DNA of 64,000 nucleotides, taken from NCBI GenBank assembly GCA_016933055.1, contig JAFGBS010000002.1:1-64000 (forward strand), read 5' to 3'. Positions within the stretch are counted from its first letter, which is position 1; each line of letters opens with the position of its first letter. Positions 36,808 through 45,371 of this stretch are shown here, one piece after another. A program made the translations under genes and the position numbers. This stretch comes from Promethearchaeota archaeon (GTDB lineage Archaea > Asgardarchaeota > Lokiarchaeia > Sigyniarchaeales > Promethearchaeaceae). The notes below the pieces were generated by a model, which worked only from the letters and a program-made list of their open reading frames with translations, ran no database searches and was not told the DNA's origin.

Positions 36808-38505
36808 ATGGTATTTCGTAATTTAAAGGAATCGGTCGCTATCAAGAATCCTGTTTACTGGGAGAGTCAAGAAAAAGTAACTTTAGTCATGAAATCGGTA
36901 TCAGGGAACATGTGGGAGGTGTTGATTGATCTATTAGAAAAACCGAAAACCTATCAAGAGATTGTTGATTCGAATACACGGATAGTTGCACGATTTGAGT
37001 ATTTTTCTGAGTACAAGCCCGAGAAAGCACAAAGAATGCAAATTAAAAAGCAAAATATGAATGACAAACTCCAACAAGACCTCGCATTATTAATTGGATT
37101 CGAAGTTTTGGAATACAACGGTGACACATATTCCCTCACACTAAAAGGTAAAGAAATAGCGGAACATGGGAAACAATTAGTACCTAAGTTCGTAGAAAAG
37201 ATTTTTTCTACAAAATTGGTCTCGACACTCACATTAATATTGCATATAATACTAACCGTTGTGAAATTATCCTTTGGATTTTTGTTCGGATCCGCCGGAT
37301 TAATTGCAGATGGTGTGGATAATGGAGTAGATACCGGAAGCTCTATGTTGATCTGGCTGGGAGTAAAATATAAGAAAGAAAAACTCATTTCACTGATTAT
37401 TATTATTTTGATGTACGCTAGTATAGGACTGATTGGGTACGAATCCGTCCAAAAATTCCTCAATCCCGAACCTATTGATATGTGGGTACTCAATCTCAGC
37501 ATAACGCTTGTTTGTGGGATTTTAATGTTAATCCTATCAGGATATCAGTATTTGACAGGGCAATTTCACAAGAATTTCCCTATTTTATGTCAATCGGTCG
37601 ATTCTCAAAACCATTTTTATACTTCTTTACTCGTAAGTGCAGGAATTGTCTTATCACGTATAGCACAGATAACAGGATTAACATGGTTGAATTATGGGGA
37701 TGGATTCGCATCTGTAATAGTAGGGATATTAATTCTTAAAAGTGCGATTGAATTAACTATTGAATTTCGAAAAGAACAAGAAGATAAAGATTCGGCTGTT
37801 TCTCACTATGTAAAACGATCGATGGAAAAGCTGAAACAACGGATTATTTTCGGATGGTTGCATAGAGAATTGGAAAAAAATCCTCTCACAAAAGAACAAA
37901 TGGAACAATCCTTTTTAGAAGAATTTGATAAAAATGCGTCTAAGGTATTGAATATCTTTCCGCTAGGATTTCAACCAAAGGGTTTAGCAGAATTGGAATA
38001 TTATCTTGATTATTTTCAAAAGAAACATATGATTACAAAACTCAATAATCACTATTACTTAGCATCAATTATTGGCGTGAAAGATATCCAGAATGCAAAA
38101 TCCCTCAGAAGATCCGTCCGCGCGTTACATTTCCAACAAATCTCACCCAAGATTTTTGCGATTATCTCAACACTTCTTATGTTGACGATGATTGGTATTC
38201 TTTTTCGAGATATCGTAAATAATATAAGAGAATTTCAGCAATTTACACTAATATTCTGCATAATTGCTTTACCTACTGAGATATTACTGAGTAATATTGG
38301 TCGTTTGCTGAGAAGAAAAGCCTTTTATGCTAAACGAAAAATAATTTATCTTTTAGTAGCGACCGCTAATATACATAACCTTAAGGAAATGCGAAAGAAG
38401 ACTTGGATCGATGAGCGGGAGATTCGAGATATTTTGAAGATCTTCATCTCTAATAAAATTATTCAAGGAAAGTTGGAGTACAATTCGTTTATTCCATCGT
38501 TTTGA
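36808..38505 (+). CDS. Cation diffusion facilitator (CDF) transporter with N- and C-terminal winged-helix-like domains
   Basis: 565 residues. Residues 1-130 are soluble, with helix-turn-helix character (LIDLLEKPKTYQEIVDS) and a DTYSLTLKGKEIAEHG wing. A CDF core follows: GSAGLIADGVDNGVDTGSSM supplies the D-x-x-x-D metal site of helix 2, and SVDSQNHFYTSLLVSAGIV the helix-5 site (H-x-x-x in place of the usual H-x-x-x-D). After it come another soluble region with TKEQMEQSFLEEFDKNAS and LDYFQKKHMITKLNNHYYLA (again wHTH-like), two more helices, and a short basic tail. CDF proteins export Zn, Mn, Fe, Co or similar metals. The flanking domains are unusual and could sense metal or bind DNA. Confidence 0.7.
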   Translation: MVFRNLKESVAIKNPVYWESQEKVTLVMKSVSGNMWEVLIDLLEKPKTYQEIVDSNTRIVARFEYFSEYKPEKAQRMQIKKQNMNDKLQQDLALLIGFEVLEYNGDTYSLTLKGKEIAEHGKQLVPKFVEKIFSTKLVSTLTLILHIILTVVKLSFGFLFGSAGLIADGVDNGVDTGSSMLIWLGVKYKKEKLISLIIIILMYASIGLIGYESVQKFLNPEPIDMWVLNLSITLVCGILMLILSGYQYLTGQFHKNFPILCQSVDSQNHFYTSLLVSAGIVLSRIAQITGLTWLNYGDGFASVIVGILILKSAIELTIEFRKEQEDKDSAVSHYVKRSMEKLKQRIIFGWLHRELEKNPLTKEQMEQSFLEEFDKNASKVLNIFPLGFQPKGLAELEYYLDYFQKKHMITKLNNHYYLASIIGVKDIQNAKSLRRSVRALHFQQISPKIFAIISTLLMLTMIGILFRDIVNNIREFQQFTLIFCIIALPTEILLSNIGRLLRRKAFYAKRKIIYLLVATANIHNLKEMRKKTWIDEREIRDILKIFISNKIIQGKLEYNSFIPSF

Positions 38506-38536
38506 TGACAAACTAAAAACCAATAAAACGATAACT

Positions 38537-39478
38537 TTATGAAAAGCACGGAAATTTTCTTCTAAGCTTCTCTAATCTCATCAAACCGTATTTTACCATA
38601 TTCTGTTTATGATGCTGAAGTCCAAATAAGACATATTCCAGCCACGTGCGGCAGTAAAGAAATTTCATTCGCTCAAATAAAGAGACAGAATCAGAATAAG
38701 CATATGCACTAATTATGGTATCTTGAAAAATAGGTTGTTCATAAAATAATAAATCGGCAGCAGGATCCCATACACAACATTGCTCGAAATCTACAATTCC
38801 TGTAATTTTACTCTTTTTCGGATCCACTAAAATATTCGACATATCAAAATCTCCATGAGTTAATACGGGTGTGAATTGGAAATTACGAGGATTTTCTAAA
38901 AAAGTCTCAAAAATTTGTTGACTCCAGAATTTTTGTAGAAGATTTAGCATTGGAAACACTTTTTCTTTAAATTCCTCGAACTTGTTTCTCCAATACTGCT
39001 TGTAGTCTTCGGTTTGAAAACTCGTATTGAATATTTTTGCATTTACTTGATGGAATAGAGTCGGAGAATGTAACTGATTAAGGAATTCCGCAATTTCGAT
39101 TGCGATTTGTTTGTATTGTTGATGAGTTAGATCAGAAAAAACTGTAGAAAGAGGCACTCCCGATAGTTTAGTATAGACCATAAACGGCATTTCTTCATCC
39201 AATGAAATTTTAGTGGGCTGAGGAATGGGAATGTTAAGAAAGCTGGATAAGTTTTTTAACTTCATTGCTTCCTCTTGAATTAATTGTATTCCCTTTTGAT
39301 TTCTGAAGGTGACATCAGGAACCCGCAATATAAAGTCCTTGAATTCGAACACGTTGTAGGTCCCATGGTAGAAAAAACGTAGATCCTTTTTTTCTACAAC
39401 GGTGTAGTGTTTCTTAAGAGTGGAGATAAGTTCGTTAATATCTATATCACACGGATTGGTTTCTTCAAACAATGCCAT
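38537..39478 (-). CDS. Aminoglycoside-phosphotransferase-family kinase (APH/choline kinase fold)
   Basis: About 313 residues from ATG 39478 (MALFEETNPCD); an ATG at 39508 would overlap promoter-like sequence. Kinase landmarks are FILRVPD in the nucleotide lobe, a Glu in LIQEEAMKL, the catalytic loop VLTHGDFDMSNILVD (H-G-D-x-x-x-x-N) and the metal-binding IVDFEQCCVWDPAADL (D-F-E). Members phosphorylate small molecules or sugars such as homoserine, choline or fructosamine. Resistance to antibiotics is not implied. Confidence 0.8.
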   Translation of the reverse strand: MALFEETNPCDIDINELISTLKKHYTVVEKKDLRFFYHGTYNVFEFKDFILRVPDVTFRNQKGIQLIQEEAMKLKNLSSFLNIPIPQPTKISLDEEMPFMVYTKLSGVPLSTVFSDLTHQQYKQIAIEIAEFLNQLHSPTLFHQVNAKIFNTSFQTEDYKQYWRNKFEEFKEKVFPMLNLLQKFWSQQIFETFLENPRNFQFTPVLTHGDFDMSNILVDPKKSKITGIVDFEQCCVWDPAADLLFYEQPIFQDTIISAYAYSDSVSLFERMKFLYCRTWLEYVLFGLQHHKQNMVKYGLMRLEKLRRKFPCFS

Positions 39479-39532
39479 TAAAGTAAATAATTTAGCTCCC
39501 CCTAACAATCTTTAAGTAATAACAAATCTAAA

Positions 39533-41044
39533 ATGGCAATGGCTTCCATATTGTCTTGGGGCATTATGTTACATTGGAAAAATAAAACCCAAAAATCACC
39601 TCAGCAAACAACATTCCATTGTTCTCAAGTATATAACCCCGTGTTTGAAGAACACAAAGACTCTCTGGAAGAAGGAGGAGTAATTCTAAAATCAATTATC
39701 CGGGAGACACCAAAAAGCAATACTCCCACAAGTCTCAAGACCAGTTTTACTAATAATAATATTTTCTTATTGGGAGATAATCTTAATGCCCTCCAATTCC
39801 TAAATTCGAATTTGAAACATGCTATCGATTTAGTGTACATAGATCCTCCTTTTATGAAAAATGTGTCATTTTTTCGACATGTCTACTTCAGAGGTACTCA
39901 AAAAGATGTACCTTTCAAACAAAAGCAATATTCCGACACATGGGATTTAGAATCGTATTTACAGTTCTTATATGAACGACTCGTAGTTATTAAAGACCTA
40001 ATGAAGGATACAGGCTCCATATATGTGCATCTTGATGAGGATGCAGCCCACTATGTAAAAGTAATATTAGATGAAATTTTTGGTAGAGAAAATTTTCGAA
40101 GGCAAATTATCTGGAATACAGCATCACTAAACGTTGCGGGTTTTAAAGGACAAATACGCGATAATTACATCTATGCCACGGGAATTTTGTTATTTTATTC
40201 GAAATCAGACGTGTATGCATTTAATCCACAATTTACTCCTCATGCTCAAGAATTTATAGAAAAGAAATACAAATATAGCGATGAAAAAGGCAGATTCCGA
40301 GTTACAAGAAGAAATAATACTATATATCTCCAAGAAGATCCCGGAGAACCTATAACGAACATTTGGAATGATATTTTATCATTTAATTATGCCAAAATAG
40401 CTAGCAGGGAGTCAGTGTTTTATCCTACACAAAAACCCGAGGCATTATTGGAAAGGATAATTTTAAGCTCTTCTAATCCCGGAGATACGATTCTAGATTG
40501 TTTTGGGGGATCGGGAACGACAGCTGCAGTTGCTCAAAGACTAGAAAGAAAATGGATCTTATGTGATGCTAATCCTCATGCAATCCATACGAGCTCCAAA
40601 CGCCTTCAAAGAATAATTACTAAGGAAGAAACTGGCACTTCCTCGCGATTATTTCAAATTTGGAGAAGCCAAGAAACGAAAAATGAAATTCAAAAAAATG
40701 GTGCGAAATTCCATTATGTGAAAAACGAGAACAAAATTACTGTTAGTTTTGAAGATCTTAATTTATCTCATCCGGACGAATTTCCAAAACTTATAGAGTT
40801 GATAAAAGATCATCCGAAAATCTCATTGGTAGATTCTATCTATTTTTCATTTAGCTCAGAGGAGTTAAACGAGTCTTCATTCAATATCCATTATTCAGAT
40901 ATTCCCCGCAAGAAGAAAGGACTTATTCATAAGAGCTATCAATTTCTTCTACCCAAGGGATGGAGAAATATCAAATACCTCACTGTACTACTGTATGATA
41001 TATTTGGAAATGCCTATACTCAATTCTATAATACAGAAACTTAA
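39533..41044 (+). CDS. DNA N6-adenine/N4-cytosine methyltransferase, beta class
   Basis: 503 residues. Motif IV is DPPF in LVYIDPPFMKN; motif I comes later as DCFGGSGTTAAVA. This order (IV before I) defines the beta class found in Type III Mod and many orphan enzymes. ENFRRQIIW and YPTQKPEALLERIILSSSNPG are standard neighbours. The last 150 residues have no recognised domain and may bind DNA. No restriction gene is adjacent, so it is an orphan methyltransferase or a relic of a restriction system. It overlaps the convergent cupin gene by 4 bases. Confidence 0.85.
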   Translation: MAMASILSWGIMLHWKNKTQKSPQQTTFHCSQVYNPVFEEHKDSLEEGGVILKSIIRETPKSNTPTSLKTSFTNNNIFLLGDNLNALQFLNSNLKHAIDLVYIDPPFMKNVSFFRHVYFRGTQKDVPFKQKQYSDTWDLESYLQFLYERLVVIKDLMKDTGSIYVHLDEDAAHYVKVILDEIFGRENFRRQIIWNTASLNVAGFKGQIRDNYIYATGILLFYSKSDVYAFNPQFTPHAQEFIEKKYKYSDEKGRFRVTRRNNTIYLQEDPGEPITNIWNDILSFNYAKIASRESVFYPTQKPEALLERIILSSSNPGDTILDCFGGSGTTAAVAQRLERKWILCDANPHAIHTSSKRLQRIITKEETGTSSRLFQIWRSQETKNEIQKNGAKFHYVKNENKITVSFEDLNLSHPDEFPKLIELIKDHPKISLVDSIYFSFSSEELNESSFNIHYSDIPRKKKGLIHKSYQFLLPKGWRNIKYLTVLLYDIFGNAYTQFYNTET

Positions 41045-41724
41045 TGATAATGGTTCGGATTAAAAATGCGGATAATATCTTCTTCTGCAAATGTTCCTTC
41101 ATAAGATTCTTCAATGATCACCCACTTGTCAGTAGGATTGAACACACTATGCATTTTTCCCCTGTCTGTATGAAAAATGTCTCCCGGTTTGACTGAATAA
41201 TATACTTGAGAATTCGCGATGATGATTGGATAGCCCTCTAGAATTCGCCATTCTTCCGTTCTCTTTGTATGTTTTTGGATACTTATGCCCAGATTAGGTC
41301 GAATATAGATAATATTTCTCGTGGGATAGGTGAATTTAATCGAATACCATTTTGGAAGTATATCGATGTACCCTTTAGGTACATTGTGGACCATTTCGAA
41401 TTCTTTAGGATTTATTACATCAGGAGGGTGTTTTTCATACCGATACGGATCAAATAGAATGAAATGCTTGCTATAATCATGGGAGAAGGTAAGGAGAAAT
41501 GGATGATCAGATAGATTGACGACCATATAAGCTTGGTTAAACGGAATAATAAGGGGATTAACATCCGTTGTTAGCTTGTGTAGCGAAATTGAATTTCCCT
41601 GGATGATCAAAAATTCTGAGTTAGAGAGATACCCTTTCGAATCTAGGTTTATTCGCATTTTTGTATCAGTATTTTGGTATAATTTAGTTCCTCGACTCGA
41701 TTTTAAGATCAATTCGTACCCCAT
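41041..41724 (-). CDS. Cupin protein with mannose-6-phosphate isomerase type II-like C-terminal domain
   Basis: 227 residues. The C-terminal 90 residues fit the MannoseP_isomer cupin: ISIQKHTKRTEEWRILEGYP (S-x-Q-x-H-x-x-R-x-E-x-W), VKPGDIFHTDRGKMHSVFNP and IEESYEGTFAEEDIIRI. His and Glu ligands for one metal are present. The N-terminal 120 residues are beta-rich and unrecognised, and may be a degenerate second cupin. It could isomerise mannose phosphate or bind a sugar nucleotide. The standalone setting leaves this open. Confidence 0.72.
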   Translation of the reverse strand: MGYELILKSSRGTKLYQNTDTKMRINLDSKGYLSNSEFLIIQGNSISLHKLTTDVNPLIIPFNQAYMVVNLSDHPFLLTFSHDYSKHFILFDPYRYEKHPPDVINPKEFEMVHNVPKGYIDILPKWYSIKFTYPTRNIIYIRPNLGISIQKHTKRTEEWRILEGYPIIIANSQVYYSVKPGDIFHTDRGKMHSVFNPTDKWVIIEESYEGTFAEEDIIRIFNPNHYH

Positions 41725-41841
41725 GAGGTGTCATAAGATGCAGAATGTTAAAATGTTCCTAAGCAAGATCTTTATCCAACGGAAAACGATTAATTTTTAT
41801 TACAACAGTTCCAACATAATACCAATGTTTAGGTGAATAAA

Positions 41842-42147
41842 ATGGCTAAGGATAAGATTCTTGGAGTAATTCTACTCGCCCTTGGAGTGTTAATTTTTGT
41901 GTTTTATACATTAATTGGTCCCGTTGACTTGATACTTGAGAGTCTCGGATCTGATGCAATGGCTTGGCTGAGAAATGTTCCCGGATTTAACTGGAAATAT
42001 TCAGTAATGGTCCCGATGTTTATCGTCGTATTATTGGTTTGTGTGGTAATGGTTTGGATTGGTTATTCGATGATCACAACCCCACCTCCCGTTCCATTAG
42101 AGGAATTAGAAGAAGAACTTGAGCGAGAAGAAGAAGCTTCAAAATAA
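41842..42147 (+). CDS. Small two-helix membrane protein
   Basis: 101 residues from ATG 41842; an in-frame GTG at 41833 would add three. Two hydrophobic segments (ILGVILLALGVLIFVFY and VMVPMFIVVLLVCVVMVWIG) flank a short polar loop, and the tail is Pro/Glu-rich (PPPVPLEELEEELEREEE). I do not recognise the family. It precedes the ribosomal operon but ends in a T-run, so it is probably a separate unit. Confidence 0.6.
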   Translation: MAKDKILGVILLALGVLIFVFYTLIGPVDLILESLGSDAMAWLRNVPGFNWKYSVMVPMFIVVLLVCVVMVWIGYSMITTPPPVPLEELEEELEREEEASK

Positions 42148-42155
42148 GAACACAA

Positions 42156-42163
42156 TTTTTTTT
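42156..42163 (+). terminator. T8 tract after the small membrane protein
   Basis: Eight T residues begin 9 bases after the stop codon. This is a typical archaeal T-tract terminator, separating this gene from the ribosomal operon. Confidence 0.45.
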
Positions 42164-42399
42164 CTATCATTTTTAAATCAAGTACGATCTTTTGCACAAT
42201 GTCTGGAATTTATGCTACGACAAGACCAACCCAAAAGTACCGCATCATAACAAAATATTATCTATTTTCCCCTTTCTTTCCTACTTTATCTATTCGTGCG
42301 GGATCGCTATGCGCAAAATTTAAATCGAATGTACAATAAATGCTTTTCAATTTCATCTTTATAGGTTAGTATTTAGAAACCTAGGAATACTGAGACATC

Positions 42400-42408
42400 T
42401 TTATAAAG
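42400..42408 (+). promoter_or_regulatory. TATA box of the ribosomal protein operon
   Basis: TTTATAAAG predicts transcription start near 42428 and a leader of about 200 nt before rpl22. A second TTTATA at 42358-42363 could serve as an alternative promoter. The rest of the gap (42164-42399) shows a TTTAAAT box near 42318 and nothing else I can name. Confidence 0.5.
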
Positions 42409-42427
42409 AGATTGATTCCCAGCTATT

Positions 42428-42631
42428 CAGGATGGATACGATCACTCAGGGAAAAAGTGTTACTGTGTGACACCGTTTCCACGCATATCCGTTATCAACG
42501 CAGGTGCTGGATATACATATATATCACAAATCTGCGCCACGACTGTGGAATACTGATTCGGACCCTCAATCTACAGATTGAATAGATGACCTCATGAATC
42601 TAGCTAAGAAACTAAAACAGAGCCAAATATC
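42428..42631 (+). promoter_or_regulatory. Structured leader of the uL22-uL15 operon
   Basis: Successive hairpins fill the leader. At 42450-42480, GGAAA/TTTCC closes over GTGTTA/TGACAC. At 42499-42536, CGCAG/CTGCG closes over GATAT/ATATC. At 42537-42548, CCAC/GTGG. At 42566-42581, TCAATCT is followed by AGATTGA with almost no loop. Four pairings in under 140 bases of A+T-rich sequence look selected. A ribosomal-protein feedback site is the natural inference; none is proven. Confidence 0.45.
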
Positions 42632-43099
42632 ATGCCAAATTTCGGATACTCTATCACTGGACTCGATAAGGATAAAACAGCCATAGCCAGCGGTAGGGAT
42701 ATTAAAGTTAGCCCAAAAAATACAAGAGAAGTTACTAATACTATCAAGGGTATGTATTTAGAACAAGCAAAACGTTTCCTTGAAGAAGTAATCTTCATGA
42801 GACAACCAGTTCCTTTCAAACGTCACAATAAAAAAGTTGGACATCGAAAAGGCTTAAAGCAATACAAATGGGCTTCCGGGCGATATCCTGAGAAATCTGC
42901 ACGAATTGTATATGAAGTATTATCGAACGCAGAAGCAAATGCTGAATATAAAGGATTGGATACCGAGAGATGTCGTATCATTCACGCTGCAGTGATGAAG
43001 GGGCGATCCATTAAGAGATATATCGAACGCGCACATGGAAGAAGTACACCTTACTTTGATACCCTTGTACATATTGAAATTGTACTATTGGAGGAATAA
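42632..43099 (+). CDS. rpl22: Large-subunit ribosomal protein uL22
   Basis: 155 residues, archaeal/eukaryotic L22 (L17e) form. It has SGRDIKVSPKNTREVTNTIK at the N-terminus, the internal KRHNKKVGHRKG and GRYPEKSARIVYEVLSNAEA regions, and the C-terminal HGRSTPYFDTLVHIEIVLLE. It lines the exit tunnel of the large subunit. It is the first gene of the operon here, because uS19 and uL2, which usually precede it, are absent. Confidence 0.95.
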   Translation: MPNFGYSITGLDKDKTAIASGRDIKVSPKNTREVTNTIKGMYLEQAKRFLEEVIFMRQPVPFKRHNKKVGHRKGLKQYKWASGRYPEKSARIVYEVLSNAEANAEYKGLDTERCRIIHAAVMKGRSIKRYIERAHGRSTPYFDTLVHIEIVLLEE

Positions 43100-43105
43100 A
43101 GAATT

Positions 43106-44014
43106 ATGCCATTAAAACGAGCATTCGTGCAACGCGGAATTCAATTAATGCAAATCGATGAATATCTAGCTGAATTATTGGATAACTCAGGTTATGCGGG
43201 AGTTGAATTACAAAAGCGCTATCCATTAGGTTACCAAATCACTATAAAGACCGCACGACCAGGTCTTGTAATAGGTCGAAAAGGAGTACGTATTCGAGAG
43301 ATCGGAGAAAAATTAACAGAATTATTCGGTCTTGAAAATCCTCAAATAGATGTAGAAGCAGTTGAAAATCCAGAATTAAATTCACAAATCATGGCGGAAG
43401 CAATTGCTTTCGGTATCCGAAAAGGACAGAACTACCGAAGAACCGCTTATAACATCATGCGTCGAATTATACGAGCCGGAGCTCGAGGAGTGGAAGTGAA
43501 AATTTCCGGTAAATCCACATCTCAGCGCGCTAGAACGCAAATATTTCGGGCGGGTATCATTTCGAAATGCGGAGCTCCTGCAATTGAAGGTGTAGACAAA
43601 GGAGTAGCTCAAGTTGTATTGAAATCGGGTACAATCGGAATTGTTGTAAAAATTATGCCGTTAGACTATCAGCTTCCCGATGAGATCATTCTAAAAGATC
43701 CTGAACTAAAAGCTCGTCTAGAAAAATACCGAAAGAAACAAGCATTAGAGGAAGAAGTGGAAGGAGGAGATCCGTTGATAGACAAGGATTCCAAGAAAGT
43801 TGTACTAGATGCAGGAGATGAGGAAGATGAAGAAGATTTCTTTGATGATGTTGAAGAAGATATTGAAGATATCGAAGTTGAAGAAGCGATAGAAGAGGAA
43901 GAAGAAACAATCGAAGAGATACAACCGAAAGAAGAACCACCACAAAAAGATAAGAAAAAGCGAACTCGAAGAAATCGTACAACAAAGAAAAAAAATGAGG
44001 ACAAGGAGGAGTAA
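43106..44014 (+). CDS. rps3: Small-subunit ribosomal protein uS3 with long acidic/basic tail
   Basis: 302 residues. The KH domain carries the G-x-x-G loop in RPGLVIGRKGVRIREIG, and the C-terminal S3 domain includes RRIIRAGARGVEVKISGK and QRARTQIFRAG. After about residue 215 comes an extension, first strongly acidic (DEEDEEDFFDDVEEDIEDIE), then ending in a Lys/Arg-rich stretch. Archaeal S3 proteins vary in tail length, and this one is long. uS3 sits at the mRNA entry site of the small subunit. Confidence 0.95.
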   Translation: MPLKRAFVQRGIQLMQIDEYLAELLDNSGYAGVELQKRYPLGYQITIKTARPGLVIGRKGVRIREIGEKLTELFGLENPQIDVEAVENPELNSQIMAEAIAFGIRKGQNYRRTAYNIMRRIIRAGARGVEVKISGKSTSQRARTQIFRAGIISKCGAPAIEGVDKGVAQVVLKSGTIGIVVKIMPLDYQLPDEIILKDPELKARLEKYRKKQALEEEVEGGDPLIDKDSKKVVLDAGDEEDEEDFFDDVEEDIEDIEVEEAIEEEEETIEEIQPKEEPPQKDKKKRTRRNRTTKKKNEDKEE

Positions 44015-44016
44015 TC

Positions 44017-44232
44017 ATGCCTAAATCCGATTCTATTAAAGATTTACGGAAATTAAGTAAAATTGAGCGACAAAAACGCTTGGAAGATTTACGTGATGAA
44101 TTATTATTACTGAAATCAAAAAATTCCATGGGTGGAGCGTTAGATAACCCCTCCCGTATTAGATTGGTAAAAAAGGAAATTGCACGACTCAAAACCATTG
44201 AGAATGAAGAAATTTTAGGAATAAATCAATAA
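44017..44232 (+). CDS. rpl29: Large-subunit ribosomal protein uL29
   Basis: 71 residues, two helices, with KIERQKRLEDLRDELLLLKS and SRIRLVKKEIARLKTI, the standard L29 pattern. The gene begins 2 bases after rps3. It binds 23S rRNA near the tunnel exit. Confidence 0.9.
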   Translation: MPKSDSIKDLRKLSKIERQKRLEDLRDELLLLKSKNSMGGALDNPSRIRLVKKEIARLKTIENEEILGINQ

Positions 44233-44235
44233 TAG

Positions 44236-44592
44236 ATGAAATTAATGCACAACATCAGTCAAGATCCTATGTATTTCATCTATCGGGATATGATAGGCTT
44301 GGAAGCATGGATCAAACATAAATTCAACACAAAACCGCAGGAATTCATCCCGATCGGGAAAGTAATTGATGAGACCTATAACCTTATCATTACCAGTAAA
44401 ATGGAGAATCCTGCACACTATCATCAAGATGAAAAGAAATATGTTAAAAAAAATTACATATTTCGGTTTAAAGTACCAAAATACGCCAACGGGCACATTA
44501 TTATGGAAGTAGATGGAGAAAAACTCCTAAAACGACCAGAAAATCGAATAAAACAAATCAGAAAAATACGATATGTGAAAACCAATGAGTAA
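44236..44592 (+). CDS. rnp1: RNase P protein component 1 (Rpp29/Pop4)
   Basis: 118 residues. MIGLEAWIKHK leads into the Sm-like barrel with GKVIDETYNLIITSK, YIFRFKVPKYANGHIIMEVDG and LLKRPENRIKQIRKIRY, all typical of archaeal Rpp29. It binds the specificity domain of RNase P RNA in tRNA 5' maturation. Its place between uL29 and uS17 is the usual archaeal one. The SUI1/aIF1-type gene often found before it is missing. It overlaps rps17 by 8 bases. Confidence 0.9.
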   Translation: MKLMHNISQDPMYFIYRDMIGLEAWIKHKFNTKPQEFIPIGKVIDETYNLIITSKMENPAHYHQDEKKYVKKNYIFRFKVPKYANGHIIMEVDGEKLLKRPENRIKQIRKIRYVKTNE

Positions 44593-44917
44593 CACATCAA
44601 AAATTGGGATTCCTGGTGTAACCGAACCCAGCAAGAAATGTGATGATCCCCACTGTCCATTCCATGGAAATCTTAAAACACATGGGCGAATCTTTACTGG
44701 AACAGTGATAAAAAATCGAATGACAAAAGCAATCACCGTACAGATCGATTACAACAAATTCAATGACAAATATCAACGATATGAACGGAGAAATACCAAA
44801 ACCAGTGTACATCTCCCACCGTGTATTGACGTTGTTCCCGGAGATGTCGTTCGGTTCATGCAATGTCGAAAAATAAGTAAAACCATTTCATCTGTGGTTA
44901 TCCAAAAATTACAATAG
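44585..44917 (+). CDS. rps17: Small-subunit ribosomal protein uS17
   Basis: 110 residues, archaeal form with the CDDPHCPFHGNLKTHGRIF N-terminus, followed by the OB fold (FTGTVIKNRMTKAITVQI, NTKTSVHLPPCIDVVPGD). Its ATG lies inside the end of rnp1, suggesting translational coupling. A primary 16S rRNA binder. Confidence 0.94.
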   Translation: MSNTSKIGIPGVTEPSKKCDDPHCPFHGNLKTHGRIFTGTVIKNRMTKAITVQIDYNKFNDKYQRYERRNTKTSVHLPPCIDVVPGDVVRFMQCRKISKTISSVVIQKLQ

Positions 44918-44928
44918 GGGTATGAAGG

Positions 44929-45357
44929 ATGGGAAAGAAGAGGAAAATTGGAAAGAAAGGAAGTATTTTCCGAAAGAAGATTACACGAGGATTACCTGTT
45001 GGGGCTCAAGTAAGAATTGCGGATAATAGTGGAGCAAAAATCGTAGAGATCATTAGTGTGCTTCACTTAAAAACACGATTGAATCGACTTCCATCTGCAG
45101 CTGTCGGGGATGCGGTGGTAGTTAGTGTAAAGAAAGGGACTCCCGAAATGCGTAAAAAGATAATGCGTGCAGTAATTGTACGTCAAAAACAATTAATCCA
45201 TCGGGTAGATGGAACGAGAATAATGTTCGAAGACAATGCCGCGGTGATAATTTCTCCAGATGGAGAACCCAAGGGATCGGATATTCGCGGACCCATCGCA
45301 CGGGAAGCTGCTGAATTGTACCCCCGAGTGGCTAGTGTAGCAAGTCAGATAATCTAA
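44929..45357 (+). CDS. rpl14: Large-subunit ribosomal protein uL14
   Basis: 142 residues. ITRGLPVGAQVRIADNSGAK, LPSAAVGDAVVVSVKKGTPE, the basic VIVRQKQLIHR strand and the C-terminal IRGPIAREAAELYPRVASVA are all canonical. It lies at the subunit interface. An RBS-like GGATG just precedes the ATG. Confidence 0.95.
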   Translation: MGKKRKIGKKGSIFRKKITRGLPVGAQVRIADNSGAKIVEIISVLHLKTRLNRLPSAAVGDAVVVSVKKGTPEMRKKIMRAVIVRQKQLIHRVDGTRIMFEDNAAVIISPDGEPKGSDIRGPIAREAAELYPRVASVASQII

Positions 45358-45371
45358 AGAGGAAAACAGAA

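Noticed and set aside
43669..44198. Ser- and Leu-rich minus-strand frames opposite uS3 and uL29
   Set aside because: They are the reverse complement of the acidic GAA/GAT-rich tail of uS3.
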